Shown here one piece after another: positions 1-7,551 of a stretch of 16,244 nt of DNA. A program made the position numbers and the translations under genes. The DNA comes from Xanthomonas cassavae CFBP 4642 (GTDB lineage: Bacteria > Pseudomonadota > Gammaproteobacteria > Xanthomonadales > Xanthomonadaceae). Location: NCBI RefSeq assembly GCF_000454545.1, contig NZ_CM002140.1, positions 1 to 16,244 on the forward strand. The letters are read 5' to 3'. Under the pieces are notes generated by a model. That model did not search any database, was not told the DNA's origin, and worked only from the letters and a program-made list of their open reading frames with translations. Every line of letters begins with the position of its first letter. The stretch's first letter is position 1.

Positions 1-768
1 TTGCGCCGTCGCGTCGTCGCGAGGCTGGGCGTGGTACTCGGCGACCTTCACTGTGCCGCAAATGGGGGCGCCACCGGCCAGATTCGTCGTCCGGTTCCGG
101 TCCTTGATCTCGAACACGTATTCGCGTCGGCCTCCGGCATTGAACACGCGGTCGGGCTCGCTATTGGCACGCACCTGCGGCGTGTTTCCGCCGAAGCCTG
201 CAAAGATCGAATTTGCAGCGTTCGCGCAGTAGCTCGCCGCGACATACTGCCGGGCGAACTGGCGCAGCCCATACTGGCTGCCGGGATCATTGACGGTTGC
301 GATCAAGCCTTCGGGCTTGAGCAGCCCGAGCGTGACGCCCTTGTCGTAGACGGCATTTGCGAGGCCCACGCCCCACAGCGCGACCATGAGGCCGAATAGC
401 TGGATGAAGCTAAAGCCGCTTGCAGTCGGCAGCAGCGATGCACCACCTGCGACGATACGAACGGGCGTCCAGAGCGACGACCAGTTCCGGCCCATCGCTT
501 CGCCATCGTTCGCGGTATTCAGAACGCCGACTGCCGCGACGTAGGACACGATAAGCGACCCGACGACCAGCACGCCAGAATTGAACACGCTGAACATCGA
601 CGCGAGGATGTTTGCCGTCGCGCTTACGGTGTCGGGGTCGGCACCGGCCGCGAGCTGGTCAATGACCGGGCCGAAAACCTCGCGCAGGATCGCCACCGAC
701 TGATCGGTGCAAGGTTCCCCGTCAGAGGGGCAAGGGCTGAATGGCATTGGCATCGGCGGCAATTCCAC
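1..768 (-). CDS. traY: DotA/TraY-family conjugal transfer membrane protein (3' part beyond left edge)
   Basis: The minus-strand frame is open from about 813 through the left edge, so the C-terminal part is missing; roughly 256 residues are visible. Seen: hydrophobic segments such as VFNSGVLVVGSLIVSYVAAV and GFSFIQLFGLMVALWGVGLA, with the sequence NWSSLWTPVRIVAGGASLLP between them. This spacing and wording match my knowledge of the DotA/TraY family, large polytopic inner-membrane proteins of IncI-type (MPF_I) type IV secretion systems. After the second hydrophobic segment comes a soluble stretch with cysteines (YCANAA, ICGTVKV), probably periplasmic. The start is uncertain: GTG 768 and ATG 753 are in frame, but neither has a good Shine-Dalgarno sequence and no signal peptide precedes the mature-looking part. 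It is read leftwards, downstream of the coupling protein and two small membrane proteins, probably in one operon. Family assignment is from memory of conserved wording; the direction and open frame are certain. Confidence 0.72.
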   Translation of the reverse strand, partial: MELPPMPMPFSPCPSDGEPCTDQSVAILREVFGPVIDQLAAGADPDTVSATANILASMFSVFNSGVLVVGSLIVSYVAAVGVLNTANDGEAMGRNWSSLWTPVRIVAGGASLLPTASGFSFIQLFGLMVALWGVGLANAVYDKGVTLGLLKPEGLIATVNDPGSQYGLRQFARQYVAASYCANAANSIFAGFGGNTPQVRANSEPDRVFNAGGRREYVFEIKDRNRTTNLAGGAPICGTVKVAEYHAQPRDDATAQ

Positions 769-786
769 GCTACGCGCGCGCGTAGC
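769..786. repeat. 18-bp perfect palindrome GCTACGCGCGCGCGTAGC before traY
   Basis: The 18 bases are identical on both strands and sit just upstream of the GTG 768 candidate start of the TraY-like gene, in the 90-bp gap after the previous gene. It could be an operator, an RNA hairpin that hides or sets the start, or an alternating CG tract prone to slippage. No function can be assigned from sequence alone. Confidence 0.6.
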
Positions 787-858
787 TTTACCGCGAGGAT
801 TGCACCGATTTTTCTAGCTTGCAATAAGTGGCTTTATGGTGTGCAGAGGGTGGCATTT

Positions 859-1215
859 TTAACGAACGGAATTGATGGCTTCTGCTTGCTGTTTACGCTG
901 CATTTCCAGCACTTCATCAAGTGACTTTCCGTGTAGGTTTTCGCACCCATAATCGGCCGGGTAAGTCTGGCAATGCTGATGTAGATCGACTACGGACTGC
1001 GCCGCCAGTCGCGCGGTTTCCAGCTTTGCAGCCTGCGCGTCGGCGAGCTGCTGCGCCTGTGCATCGGCCTGCGTCTGCATCTCCGCCCGACCTGTGCGCC
1101 ATGTATGTGAGGCGGCCACGTAGACCGCCACGGCGATGATGAGGCCATAGACCACGACCCCGCCGCTCCCGCGCGGGTCGATGCGCCGCGCTAACTCGTT
1201 CACGTCCCAAGCCAT
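859..1215 (-). CDS. Small membrane-anchored conjugation-region protein, 118 aa
   Basis: I do not recognise a named family. Seen: one membrane segment at about residues 19-36 (GVVVYGLIIAVAVYVAAS) after a short charged N-terminus. An Ala/Gln-rich helical stretch follows at about 44-75, likely coiled coil, then a tail with two cysteines at 82 and 91 (HCQTYPADYGCENL) that could form a disulphide outside the membrane. The frame is open further upstream to 1293, but ATG 1215 is preferred. It has a GAGGG element upstream, and its first residues MAWD mirror the MAWN start of the next gene. It lies between the 43-residue gene and the TraY-like gene on the same strand, so a structural or assembly role in the transfer apparatus is likely by context only. 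Confidence 0.7.
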   Translation of the reverse strand: MAWDVNELARRIDPRGSGGVVVYGLIIAVAVYVAASHTWRTGRAEMQTQADAQAQQLADAQAAKLETARLAAQSVVDLHQHCQTYPADYGCENLHGKSLDEVLEMQRKQQAEAINSVR

Positions 1216-1255
1216 GCCGCTGCCCTCGCTGTTGCCTGCTGGCAAGCGTAGCAGT

Positions 1256-1387
1256 TCAGGGCAGGAAAAAGAGGCCAGCGAGCACGCCGACAATCACGCC
1301 GAACGCCAGCCCAGCTTTCGCAAACCGGAGGTCTAAAATCCGCACCTGTTCCCAGCTCTTGCCCGTCGCGTTCTTGTTCCAAGCCAT
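1256..1387 (-). CDS. 43-residue single-span membrane peptide
   Basis: A very short frame, easily missed, running from ATG 1387 to TGA at 1256. The N-terminal half is polar and basic (MAWNKNATGKSWEQVRILDL). Residues about 24-43 form one hydrophobic span that ends the protein (AGLAFGVIVGVLAGLFFLP). It lies 11 bp downstream of the coupling-protein gene and 40 bp before the 118-residue gene on the same strand. It shares the MAW start and the single membrane span with that gene, which suggests that the two are functionally paired or distantly related. Family unknown. Support for it being real is the compact spacing, the clean amphipathic-then-hydrophobic layout, and the lack of any other plausible frame there. 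A 60-codon frame in another phase overlaps it but lacks such features. Confidence 0.62.
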   Translation of the reverse strand: MAWNKNATGKSWEQVRILDLRFAKAGLAFGVIVGVLAGLFFLP

Positions 1388-1398
1388 GCCGTCACGCC

Positions 1399-3108
1399 TC
1401 ACATATACAGGGGTTCAACGCGCAGCACTTCATCGACCGAGCGTTCCGCGATGTTGCCAATGAACAGGCATTCGTCGGCAGTCAGAGCACGCATGTCGGC
1501 TGGGCCGAACAGCTCTTGCCGCGTCATGCTCGTGCTTTCCGTCTCGCTTGTGGACTCGCTGCGACTTGCGCTGCCGTGCAGGCCGGTCGGGTTACTGCGG
1601 GACTCGGAATAGCTCGCGCTGCCCGTTGTCACTGTCACGTCCACTTGTCCTAAAACGGACTGGATCATGCGCAGCGTTTCGGTGTCCTCGGTACGGTAGA
1701 TGATGCGCTGCCGGAAGTTTTGCAGTATCGCGTCCGATGCCTGCCTGTTTCCGCCCAAGGCTTGCGTCAACGAGGCGACGCCTTGCATGGAAACAATGCC
1801 GACCGTCTTTGTGCTGCGGCTCTTGTCCCAAAAGTCGCCATCGGACACGGGATCAATGATTGCTTGGTATTCGTCGCAGATGAACGCCACATGCCGCTGC
1901 TGATCCCACTCGGGATGTTGCTTGCGCTCCCGCATCATCGTGAAGAATCGCAGCTTTATCAGCAGGTAAGCGAAGCGTGCGCCTTCTTTGCCGTACTTCG
2001 TGACCGGCAAATTGACGATGAACACGGCCCCGTCTCGGATCAATTCCGATAGATCGGCCTCGCCCTGCACGCTGGCTTGCGAGAAGGCATCTACAAGGTC
2101 GGGATGGTTGAACGGCGACAGCACGGAATTGATGGTTCCCATGATGTTGCGTTTCAGCTTTTCATCATGCTTGTTCCAGACTTCCACAAAGAACCGTTGC
2201 GACTGCAAGAAAAGGCGCTGTTGCCGGTCTGTCATGCTCTCGATTTGCTCGGCTCCGGCGGCAAGTAGCTTGTCGCGCACGCTGTCATAGAACACGGCTT
2301 CATAGCACCCGGCGATGCTGTAATTCGGCGGATCGAGCAGATTCAGGAGGTTGAGTGCGTGCCGACACGACTCGACGGCAGAATCAACCCAAAACGCGCT
2401 GTCGCCGTGGCCCTGCCCTTCGGTGAGAAAACAGCTTTTCAGGTAGGACGCGGCGACTTCCGGCGTGCATCCCCGGAACAGGTTCAACGTCATGCCGCCG
2501 TCGCCCACGATCTTGACTGACCGGCCGCAGGCTTCGGCGATCTTCTCCGCCGTGTCCCGGTAATCTGTTTTTATGTCGAAAATCAGCGCGCCGGGGCTCT
2601 GTTGCAGCACACGAGAGAGCAGCGGATTGACGGAACGGGTTGTCTTACCTGAGCCGATGCCACCGAGTACCAGAATGTTCTTTGCGGCATCTTCCGGGCT
2701 TAGCTCAATGGGCGCACCTTCGGGCGTCGGCCAACCCGAATTGTCGGGCTTTCGCGCTTGCAGAAAGCCCGTCGAATGGCCGATGAAAAGCCCTTTGAAA
2801 TCGTGCCGCCATGCCTCGCGCTGCGCGTCGTCAACGTCCTGCGTTGCTGCTGGCTGGGTTGCGGCTTCTTTGTCCGCCTTCCGGTCGCGCCAACCAAGAT
2901 ATAGCATGTACGCGATACTGACGGGGATACCGGTCCAGAGCGCCAGATTGAAAGCGTACCCTGCGCGGGCCATTCCGGACGGAGCGAACGGCCATGTGCC
3001 GATCCAGATTCCCAGCCACGCGGCCAGCACGAACAGGACGACACGCGGCAGCATCACATACTTGAACCATTGCGCGTTCCCGCGCTCGCCGACTTGGATT
3101 TCAGGCAT
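1399..3108 (-). CDS. Type IV coupling protein (VirD4/TraG-like ATPase), 569 aa
   Basis: This is the inner-membrane ATPase that links the relaxosome to the secretion channel and drives DNA export. Seen: two N-terminal membrane segments at about residues 21-40 and 54-72, then a Walker A motif GGIGSGKTT at 149-157 and a Walker B motif VAFICDEYQ at 407-415. Motifs downstream of Walker B include STKTVGIVSMQGVASL and ILQNFRQRIIYRTED. The C-terminal part has a Ser-rich linker at about 498-528 (SASYSESRS, SESTSETEST) before the end. At 569 residues it is close to VirD4/TraG in length and shorter than the R64 protein TrbC. ATG 3108 has AAGGGA upstream at good spacing. It is the second gene of a leftward operon, after the 101-residue protein and before the small membrane proteins and the TraY-like gene. 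Confidence 0.92.
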   Translation of the reverse strand: MPEIQVGERGNAQWFKYVMLPRVVLFVLAAWLGIWIGTWPFAPSGMARAGYAFNLALWTGIPVSIAYMLYLGWRDRKADKEAATQPAATQDVDDAQREAWRHDFKGLFIGHSTGFLQARKPDNSGWPTPEGAPIELSPEDAAKNILVLGGIGSGKTTRSVNPLLSRVLQQSPGALIFDIKTDYRDTAEKIAEACGRSVKIVGDGGMTLNLFRGCTPEVAASYLKSCFLTEGQGHGDSAFWVDSAVESCRHALNLLNLLDPPNYSIAGCYEAVFYDSVRDKLLAAGAEQIESMTDRQQRLFLQSQRFFVEVWNKHDEKLKRNIMGTINSVLSPFNHPDLVDAFSQASVQGEADLSELIRDGAVFIVNLPVTKYGKEGARFAYLLIKLRFFTMMRERKQHPEWDQQRHVAFICDEYQAIIDPVSDGDFWDKSRSTKTVGIVSMQGVASLTQALGGNRQASDAILQNFRQRIIYRTEDTETLRMIQSVLGQVDVTVTTGSASYSESRSNPTGLHGSASRSESTSETESTSMTRQELFGPADMRALTADECLFIGNIAERSVDEVLRVEPLYM

Positions 3109-3150
3109 AGCTCATTCCCTTGAGGAGCGCCGCGCCCGGCCGCGTTGCAT

Positions 3151-3456
3151 TCAAGCTCCCGCCTGCGATGCAGGCTTGCGGCGCGGGCGCTTCTGGCGGG
3201 CGGTATCGCCGCGCATTGCAGCTTTCACGGCTCGCACGGGCGGTTGTTCGATGCCCTTGGCTTTCATCCGCTCGATGATCTGATCCAACGTGTAGCCCTT
3301 GCCGGCCATTTCTTTGATCCGGCCGCGCAGGGCTTCGACCAGCTCCGCAGCGGTGGCCGGGCGCTCGCCTGCGGGCACTTCTGGCGCGGCAGCGAACTCC
3401 TGATCGAGCGCGCGGAAAATGTCGGGTTCGTAGGTCTTGCGCCTGGTCGCGGCCAT
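3151..3456 (-). CDS. Small basic protein with helix-turn-helix-like segment, likely transfer accessory
   Basis: 101 residues, basic at both ends (MAATRRKTYEP at the start; ARQKRPRRKPASQAGA at the end). The middle, about residues 55-82, reads GYTLDQIIERMKAKGIEQPP, the wording of a helix-turn-helix in which a short helix pair follows a glycine and ends before a basic tail. Similar small proteins are often found next to coupling-protein or mobilisation genes on broad-host-range plasmids; that is recollection, not a search result. It is the first gene of the leftward block and faces the relaxase operon across the intergenic region. It could bind that region as a repressor or relaxosome accessory. 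ATG 3456 has GAGG eight bases upstream. Real gene: likely. Exact role: inferred. Confidence 0.7.
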   Translation of the reverse strand: MAATRRKTYEPDIFRALDQEFAAAPEVPAGERPATAAELVEALRGRIKEMAGKGYTLDQIIERMKAKGIEQPPVRAVKAAMRGDTARQKRPRRKPASQAGA

Positions 3457-3854
3457 GTCTGCCTCGCTTGGTGTTGGGATGATGTCAACTGTACCCGGCC
3501 GTTACCACGATAGCGCAGGTATCGAAATCATCGGGCTTTCGTGTCGTCTAGTCAACAAACCGCCGTTGTGGTATACACGAGACATGCTAAACGCTCGCCG
3601 CCATTTGATTTTGCTTTGTGCCCATTGTCGCGGCATACCGTGCCGCCATTGTTTTGCACGGCGACATATAAAGAGCGCGGGCAAGCTGTGTTTTGCCCGA
3701 CCGTCCGCAAGCGGACAGTCAGGCACCGGCCGGTTCAATTCGGGCGTTCGCCCTCATTTCACCAGCCTAAACAATCTTGCTCAGGGCTTCGCCCCGAGAC
3801 CCCGCCGCCGTGCGGCCAGTCATTGCGGCGCTGCCGCCAGATGGAGCGTTCGCG
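3457..3854. other. Divergent intergenic region, probable oriT and promoters
   Basis: This 398-bp gap separates the leftward coupling-protein operon from the rightward MobC/relaxase operon. In MOB_P systems oriT usually lies beside the relaxosome genes. Seen: three short perfect hairpins (3678-3699, 3703-3716, 3742-3753) upstream of the MobC-like gene, and a candidate -10 TATACA at 3572-3577 for rightward transcription. On the minus strand TTGACT (3555-3550) could be a weak -35 for the leftward genes. I looked for the IncP-type nick core ATCCTG and the IncQ-type core TAAGTGCG and found neither here, so the nick site cannot be placed. No convincing gene is seen in the gap; plus-strand frames across it lack a ribosome site and look like chance. 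Confidence 0.5.
3678..3753. repeat. Cluster of three short inverted repeats in candidate oriT
   Basis: Arms: CGGGCAA 3678-3684 with TTGCCCG 3693-3699; GTCCGC 3703-3708 with GCGGAC 3711-3716; GGGCG 3742-3746 with CGCCC 3749-3753. All three fall within 76 bp. Such arms are typical of the accessory-protein site next to nic, but GC-rich sequence also produces short hairpins by chance. Confidence 0.5.
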
Positions 3855-4250
3855 ATGGCGCGCAAGAAGTCTGAAACGCGCAAGCGCACTGTCGTTGCCT
3901 ATGCGCGCATGACGCCCGAGGAATATGCGGACGTGCAGGAGAAGGCGGCGGCATCGGGGAACACGGTGTCGGCATTCATCCGGGCCGCGTCGCTTGGCCG
4001 GAAGCTGCGCGACCGGCAGGACCGCTTAGCAGTCGCGGAAGTCGTGGGCGTGGCGGCAGAAATGCGGCGGCTGGGCGGCCTACAAAAACACCTTTTCTAT
4101 GAAGGCGGGAAGGCGCGAAGCGCCGAGTATTCTGCCGTGCTTGCGGCATTGAAAGCGGCGGGCGACGAGCTGACATTGGCACTCAAGCGGCTTGGACCGG
4201 ACGAGGCCGAAATGGGCTTAGACGACGAGGCCGGGCCTGATGATTATTGA
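3855..4250 (+). CDS. MobC/NikA-like ribbon-helix-helix relaxosome protein, 131 aa
   Basis: Accessory DNA-binding protein expected to bind oriT and recruit the relaxase. Seen: a basic N-terminus (MARKKSETRKRTVVAYARMT) giving the beta strand of a ribbon-helix-helix fold, followed by helix wording EEYADVQEKAAASGNTVSAFIRAASLG. In the second half, GGLQKHLFYEGG and ALKAAGDELTLALKRL fit the MobC family (as in IncI1 NikA). The C-terminus is acidic. The frame is open from 3777, but ATG 3855 is chosen because GGAG lies eight bases upstream and the fold begins right after it. The last 11 bases overlap the relaxase start, the usual arrangement for a nikA-nikB-like pair. Length is close to the family's usual 110-130 residues. 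Confidence 0.87.
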   Translation: MARKKSETRKRTVVAYARMTPEEYADVQEKAAASGNTVSAFIRAASLGRKLRDRQDRLAVAEVVGVAAEMRRLGGLQKHLFYEGGKARSAEYSAVLAALKAAGDELTLALKRLGPDEAEMGLDDEAGPDDY

Positions 4251-6705
4251 GCTTTTCGGCAAGCGCAACGATGGCGGCACATCGTTTCATTCGGCGGTGT
4301 CTTACATCGCCAGTCTGCGCGACCAGATCGACCCCGAGACCGGGGAAGTGATCGACCGGGGTATGGTGACGACATTCACGAACTGCCATTCGTTGGAAAC
4401 GGCGGCGATTGAAATGTGGGGAACGTCCGCCTTGAGCGCACGCATCAAAGACCCGGTTTTCGCGGGTGTGCTTAGCTGGCAGTCGGGCGAGAACCCAACC
4501 GATGAACAGATGCACGAGGCTGGACTTCTGCATCTGAAAAATCAGGGAATGGAGGGGCACCAGTATGTCATGTCCGTGCATCGGGACACCGACAATGTGC
4601 ATATTCACTTTGTTGCCAATCGTGTGCATCCTGAAACCGGCAGGGCTGCCGGTTTGAATCACAGCTATATGACGGCGGTTCGGTCAGCTCGCGAAATCGA
4701 GATTGCCCAGGGCTGGCAGCATGTCGAACAAGGCCCGTTTGTAGTGCGTGAACAGGGCGGGGAGAAGGTTGTCGATTACAGGCACGCCAGCGCCCAAGCG
4801 CGTATCGCGGAACGTGAAGCCAAGGGCAAGAACAAGCCAGATCAGGCGCGCAAAATGGAGGCATTCAGTCACGCGGAATCGTTGGCGTCATACGTGCAGG
4901 GAGAGCCGAAAAATGACGCGCTGGCGGCACTGCAGAATGGCGGCGACTGGCAAGCCTTGCACAAGGCGCTTGGGGTGCATGGTCTAGCGATCAAACCCAA
5001 GGGGCCGGGCTTCGCGATTCACAGCACGAGCGACCCAAATGCGGTTCCAGTGAAAGCGTCCACGATGGCGCAGGCGTTGGGCGGTTCTCGGCTGAAATCG
5101 AAGCTGGGCGAGTATCAGGAGCCGACGCCGGAGATTGCACGCACGGAACCGCGCCGGGAATACGTGAAGGAGCGGCCGAAGCGCGATCTCAAGATGCGCG
5201 AGGAACAGCGCGATGCGCGGGCGTTCGAGCGGGCGAAGCTGCGCAGCCGCTATGACAGCTATCGCACCGACTGGAACGCAGCGAAGGCCCCGGCCCGCGC
5301 CGACATGTACGAAGGCCAGCAGCGGCGACGCCGCGAATTGGCGACGAAGGCGAAGGCACAGCGCGAGCGTATCCGTGAAAGCGGCTTGTCGCCTACCGAA
5401 CGCCGGGCGTTCTACAGCGTCGCGGCAATGCAGGCGGCGGCCGAGCGTAAGGAGCTGGCCGAGGCGATCAAAGCCGAGCGTGAGACGTTCAGAAAAGAGC
5501 GGCCGCAGGACTATCGGAGCTGGGTTGCGGATCGCGCGCAAGAAGGCGACCCGGCCGCCATCCGACAGGTCAGGGGCTGGGCCTATGCCGACAAGCGCAA
5601 GGCGCGGGAAATCGAGCGTGCCGACGCAGTAGCCGAGAACGGGCCGCACTTGGCCGTCAGCGACGGCCAAGTGCATGATCCGGCCCCGCCGCGCCGGTTG
5701 TCGGAGCGCGTGAGCTGGAACGTGGATCGCGACACCGGCACCGTGGCGTACCAGCTCGACGGCCGCGACGCATTCAGGGATTCCGGCCGCAGGATCGACT
5801 ACACGACCGAAGGCCAGCGCGATGCCGACGCTATCGAGGCCGGGCTGTTGCTCGCGCGCGAGAAGTTCGGCGGCACCGCGCTGAACATCACCGGGCCGGA
5901 CGAGTTCCGGCAGCGCGTGCTTGCCGTTGCCGTGGAACGCGGGCTTGACGTTCGATTCAGCGATCCCGAGCTTGAGCGCCGCCGCATCGAGGGCCTGCGC
6001 GAGCGGCAGGAAGCGCGTCGGACGCCCGGCCAGCGGCCGGACTGGACGCGGCACAGGGGAACCATCGCCAGCGACGGCGGAAGCCCGCAGCGGCCGCCAG
6101 AGGCTCCGCAGGAGCCGCCCGCGCGCAGGATGACGGCCGAGGAAGCAGCGGCTGCCCTTGCCCGGCCCCGACCCGTGGAGCCGGTGCAGGAGGTCGTGGA
6201 GGCGTTGGCGATCCAGCAGGCGGGCGAGGTGTACCGGCAGCAGCTCGAACGTGAGTTCCGCGAACGGTACGGCGAGCGGCCGGACCCGGCGCTGGCGTCC
6301 GGTGTGGTTTCCCGCTGGATGAAGCGGCAGGAACGCAATCTATGGGACCGCGACCACGGCAAGATTGACCAGCAGGTGCAGGAGCGCATGGCGTACCTGC
6401 GCAGCGACGCGCCTGACGCACGCGAGTTCCGCGCGCAGGCGTGGAAGGAGGCCCAAGAGAAATATAGCCGGGAGCATGAAGAATGGGCCAGCGGCCGCAT
6501 GGCCGCGCTCATGGCGACCAGTTCGCAGGAGAAGGACACAGCACCAGAGCAGCAGCCCGACGACGCCCGCGCCCGGCGCGAGGCCGAAGTTCGCGCGCGC
6601 GCAGAGAAGCAAAAGCAGCAGGCCGCCGAGCGCGAGCAGCAGCAGGAGCGCGGTCGCGATGACGACAACACTCCGGCAAACAACGGGCCAGAGATAGGGA
6701 GATAG
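4240..6705 (+). CDS. MOB_P-type relaxase with LPD7-like domain, 821 aa
   Basis: DNA strand transferase that nicks oriT and pilots the strand into the recipient. Seen: N-terminal relaxase domain with the likely catalytic tyrosine Y22 in SAVSYIAS and the metal-binding motif HRDTDNVHIH at 114-123 (H114, H121, H123), the HxDxxxxHxH signature of MOB_P relaxases. A long charged helical middle follows at about 300-480. Then comes a region at about 487-585 with wording of the large polyvalent-protein domain 7 (TVAYQLDGRDAFRDSGRRI; FGGTALNITGPDEFRQRV; VRFSDPELE), common in proteobacterial relaxases. The C-terminus is helical and Gln/Arg-rich. ATG 4240 starts inside the MobC-like gene, so translation is probably coupled. 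All key residues are present, so it should be active. Large antisense frames over this gene are compositional shadows. Confidence 0.93.
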   Translation: MIIELFGKRNDGGTSFHSAVSYIASLRDQIDPETGEVIDRGMVTTFTNCHSLETAAIEMWGTSALSARIKDPVFAGVLSWQSGENPTDEQMHEAGLLHLKNQGMEGHQYVMSVHRDTDNVHIHFVANRVHPETGRAAGLNHSYMTAVRSAREIEIAQGWQHVEQGPFVVREQGGEKVVDYRHASAQARIAEREAKGKNKPDQARKMEAFSHAESLASYVQGEPKNDALAALQNGGDWQALHKALGVHGLAIKPKGPGFAIHSTSDPNAVPVKASTMAQALGGSRLKSKLGEYQEPTPEIARTEPRREYVKERPKRDLKMREEQRDARAFERAKLRSRYDSYRTDWNAAKAPARADMYEGQQRRRRELATKAKAQRERIRESGLSPTERRAFYSVAAMQAAAERKELAEAIKAERETFRKERPQDYRSWVADRAQEGDPAAIRQVRGWAYADKRKAREIERADAVAENGPHLAVSDGQVHDPAPPRRLSERVSWNVDRDTGTVAYQLDGRDAFRDSGRRIDYTTEGQRDADAIEAGLLLAREKFGGTALNITGPDEFRQRVLAVAVERGLDVRFSDPELERRRIEGLRERQEARRTPGQRPDWTRHRGTIASDGGSPQRPPEAPQEPPARRMTAEEAAAALARPRPVEPVQEVVEALAIQQAGEVYRQQLEREFRERYGERPDPALASGVVSRWMKRQERNLWDRDHGKIDQQVQERMAYLRSDAPDAREFRAQAWKEAQEKYSREHEEWASGRMAALMATSSQEKDTAPEQQPDDARARREAEVRARAEKQKQQAAEREQQQERGRDDDNTPANNGPEIGR

Positions 6706-6709
6706 ACCG

Positions 6710-7255
6710 ATGGCTTTTGCGATACAGAAAAGCGCCGTTACAGTCACGCTCGACGGTAACGAGCTTGTCGCCGAGCTGCCAACAGGCCAGCACTTTCGTT
6801 CGGTTGATGCCGCTGATCTTGCCCGGATGCTGATCGCGGCGGGCGTCGATGCGGACAACGTGCGGATGCTTGACTGGCGGGAGGGTGACACGGCTCCGAT
6901 GATCGGGCATCGGATCACGATTTTGTCGATGTTGCGCGCAGCGGCTACGCCTGAACAAAACGCCGAGGCGTACCGCATTGCGTTGGCGCTTGCGATTGAT
7001 GGCCCGTGGGAACCTGCCGCCGCGCGGGACGTAGCGGAATGGATCGCGTGGTGGCAGCCATCCGCCCGTATTGCTGAAACCATGCCCGAGGCCGAGCGCA
7101 AACAGCTTTGGGACGCTGGGGCATGGCCGCCTGCCGCGCCGGAGCACGCCGGGCGCGTGCCGCCCGCATCGGTTCGGCGGTCGCTGCGGTTCGATGACCG
7201 GCATTGTCGCCAGACGATTGCCGCATACGAGCAAGCCAAGAGGAAACAGCCGTGA
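6710..7255 (+). CDS. Unknown protein in relaxase operon, 181 aa
   Basis: I do not recognise a family. The N-terminal 60 residues look like a small beta-rich module (AIQKSAVTVTLDGNELVAELPTG). The middle is helical (ILSMLRAAATPEQNAEAYRIALALAIDGPW), and the C-terminus is Pro/Arg-rich, ending KRKQP. No signal peptide or membrane span is visible. It starts 4 bp after the relaxase stop with GGGAG just upstream, and its stop overlaps the next GTG start, so it belongs to the relaxase operon. A cytoplasmic mobilisation-linked role is inferred from position only. Confidence 0.72.
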   Translation: MAFAIQKSAVTVTLDGNELVAELPTGQHFRSVDAADLARMLIAAGVDADNVRMLDWREGDTAPMIGHRITILSMLRAAATPEQNAEAYRIALALAIDGPWEPAAARDVAEWIAWWQPSARIAETMPEAERKQLWDAGAWPPAAPEHAGRVPPASVRRSLRFDDRHCRQTIAAYEQAKRKQP

Positions 7256-7551
7256 ACGATGATGCAGCCCGTCTCGGGCAATCGGTACGATTCAGCAATG
7301 ACCGGCTCACACTCGCGTGCGTCGATGAAATTCTGTCGCGCGGCGACCGCAATGCGTTTCTCGGGCTGTTACGCCTGATCGCCGCCGACCCGACCGGAGA
7401 AGTCGCGGAGCATGCCCGCACCTTGTATGCGCAGCGCGGCCGCGACTCCGAAGCGTCGAAATCTCACTATGCGGCGGCGATGTGGCTTGCGGAAGCGATG
7501 CGGCAATTTCCCATCGAGCGCGGCCGCGATGACTCGGAAATAGACCGATGA
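7252..7551 (+). CDS. Unknown small protein in relaxase operon, 99 aa
   Basis: No family recognised. The start is GTG 7252, which overlaps the preceding stop (GTGA) and has AGAGGA about eight bases upstream; the frame is open to 7204 but that region lies inside the previous gene. Seen: mostly helical composition with repeated small residues (DRNAFLGLLRLIAADPTGEV; YAAAMWLAEAMRQFPIERG). It has no cysteines apart from one in LACVDEIL, and no membrane span. It overlaps the next gene by 4 bp (ATGA), so it is co-translated within the operon. Compact spacing on both sides is the main evidence that it is real. Confidence 0.7.
   Translation: MNDDAARLGQSVRFSNDRLTLACVDEILSRGDRNAFLGLLRLIAADPTGEVAEHARTLYAQRGRDSEASKSHYAAAMWLAEAMRQFPIERGRDDSEIDR

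Noticed and set aside
1..399. Plus-strand frame of 132 codons at the left edge
   Set aside because: It is antisense to the TraY-like gene, whose translation shows clear membrane segments and family wording; the plus-strand product has none.
2573..3283. Plus-strand frame of 236 codons
   Set aside because: It is antisense to the coupling protein and crosses a gene boundary on the opposite strand; no family wording.
4628..4640. ATCCTG resembling an IncP-type nick core
   Set aside because: It lies within the relaxase coding sequence with no flanking inverted repeats, so it is most likely chance.
4984..6054. Minus-strand frame of 356 codons opposite the relaxase
   Set aside because: Long antisense frames are common in GC-rich genes; it has no ribosome site or domain wording, and the relaxase on the other strand has complete motifs.
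6340..7281. Minus-strand frame of 313 codons
   Set aside because: It covers the end of the relaxase and the start of two coupled genes on the other strand; composition is Ala/Arg/Ser/Leu-rich without recognisable domains.
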